Shown: in pieces, positions 6,276 through 6,401 of the stretch
Position numbering within the stretch: the first letter of the stretch is position 1
How the letters are laid out: each line of letters begins with the position of its first letter
From: Lentzea sp.
GTDB lineage: Bacteria > Actinomycetota > Actinomycetes > Mycobacteriales > Pseudonocardiaceae
DNA: 6,401 bases
NCBI GenBank assembly: GCA_030146905.1
Contig: JASLAV010000314.1
Span: 1-6,401, forward strand
Direction of reading: 5' to 3'
The notes under the pieces: model-generated
The model's database searches: none
What the model was told of the DNA's origin: nothing
The model's input: the letters and a program-made list of their open reading frames with translations, nothing else
Position numbers and translations under genes: made by a program

Positions 6276-6401
6276 TGGCGGTCAGCCGAGCAACAGGCCG
6301 GATGTTCCACACGCGATTCGGGTGCCGTGAGGCCTCGGTCCGCTCGACTATCGGCCCTGGCGCACCTTCCCCGGCGCCAGGTTCGACGGGCGGGCGGGGA
6401 C
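6275..6401 (+). CDS. Possible 5' end or leader frame of rsmH (partial, uncertain)
   Basis: An ATG overlapping the mraZ stop (TGATG) opens a frame that stays open for 42 codons to the window end; a second in-frame ATG lies at 6302. The next gene in this cluster should be rsmH (mraW), the 16S rRNA N4-methyltransferase. However, the peptide ([16 protein letters not shown], then Pro/Gly/Ser-rich) shows none of the HVPVL start or the methyltransferase motifs of RsmH, and no good ribosome site precedes the first ATG apart from overlap coupling. Some actinobacterial RsmH proteins are annotated with a long, poorly conserved N-terminal extension, so this may be such an extension, a leader peptide, or untranslated DNA. 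The mraW RNA-type hairpin inside it favours untranslated leader. Confidence 0.3.
   Translation, partial: MAVSRATGRMFHTRFGCREASVRSTIGPGAPSPAPGSTGGRG
6356..6381 (+). ncRNA. mraW RNA motif-like hairpin upstream of rsmH
   Basis: CCTGGCGC (6356-6363) pairs perfectly with GCGCCAGG (6374-6381), closing a 10-nt loop that contains CTTCCCC (6366-6372). As I recall, the mraW RNA motif is a cis-acting hairpin of actinobacteria with a conserved CUUCCCC terminal loop, found in leaders of operons containing mraW (rsmH). Sequence, fold and position all agree. Its function is not established; the C-rich loop could pair with a Shine-Dalgarno-like GGGG sequence. It lies after mraZ within the expected dcw transcript, so it would act on rsmH and the genes that follow. 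Confidence 0.75.

Overview
The window looks like a chromosomal segment of a high-GC actinomycete, most likely a member of the Pseudonocardiales or a relative. The reasons are the very GC-rich codon use, the actinobacterial form of MraZ ([16 protein letters not shown] start), a DUF3040 protein (an actinobacterial family), and the layout, which matches the region just upstream of the actinobacterial division and cell-wall (dcw) cluster. The genus assignment is inference.

Layout, left to right. (1) Bases 20-415, + strand: a small two-helix DUF3040 membrane protein, followed by a GC-rich intrinsic-type terminator (435-467). (2) Bases 416-587: a convergent intergenic gap with a 101-bp imperfect dyad (489-589) that contains a strong 11-bp hairpin (547-571), probably the terminator of the leftward operon. 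(3) Bases 588-5438, - strand: a tight three-gene operon, read from right to left. It encodes a MoxR-family AAA+ ATPase, a DUF58 protein, and a large membrane transglutaminase of the TgpA type (DUF3488, transglutaminase core with Cys482/His526/Asp542, DUF4129-like tail). The gene junctions are 2 and 1 nt, so translation is probably coupled. (4) Bases 5439-5843: a 405-bp divergent regulatory region. (5) Bases 5844-6275, + strand: mraZ, the first gene of the dcw cluster. (6) Bases 6276-6401: the mraZ-rsmH junction, with a hairpin whose loop carries CUUCCCC and which fits the actinobacterial mraW RNA motif. The rsmH body lies beyond the window.

The genes form two divergent units. The leftward operon is a MoxR/DUF58/transglutaminase module: the ATPase is thought to act as a chaperone-like remodeller, DUF58 as its von Willebrand-like partner, and the transglutaminase-fold protein acts on the outer face of the membrane. 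The rightward unit starts the division/peptidoglycan operon under MraZ control.

The most notable signals are in non-coding DNA. The mraZ promoter (TTGACT-16-TACTGT) carries four GTGG elements at exactly 10-bp spacing, an MraZ operator. On the opposite strand, the same intergenic region holds two further three-copy GTGG arrays (5544-5567 at 10/10 bp and 5670-5694 at 11/10 bp), pointing towards the moxR operon. This suggests, but does not prove, that MraZ also controls the divergent operon. The genes themselves belong to known families; I see no mobile element, CRISPR array, tRNA or rRNA.
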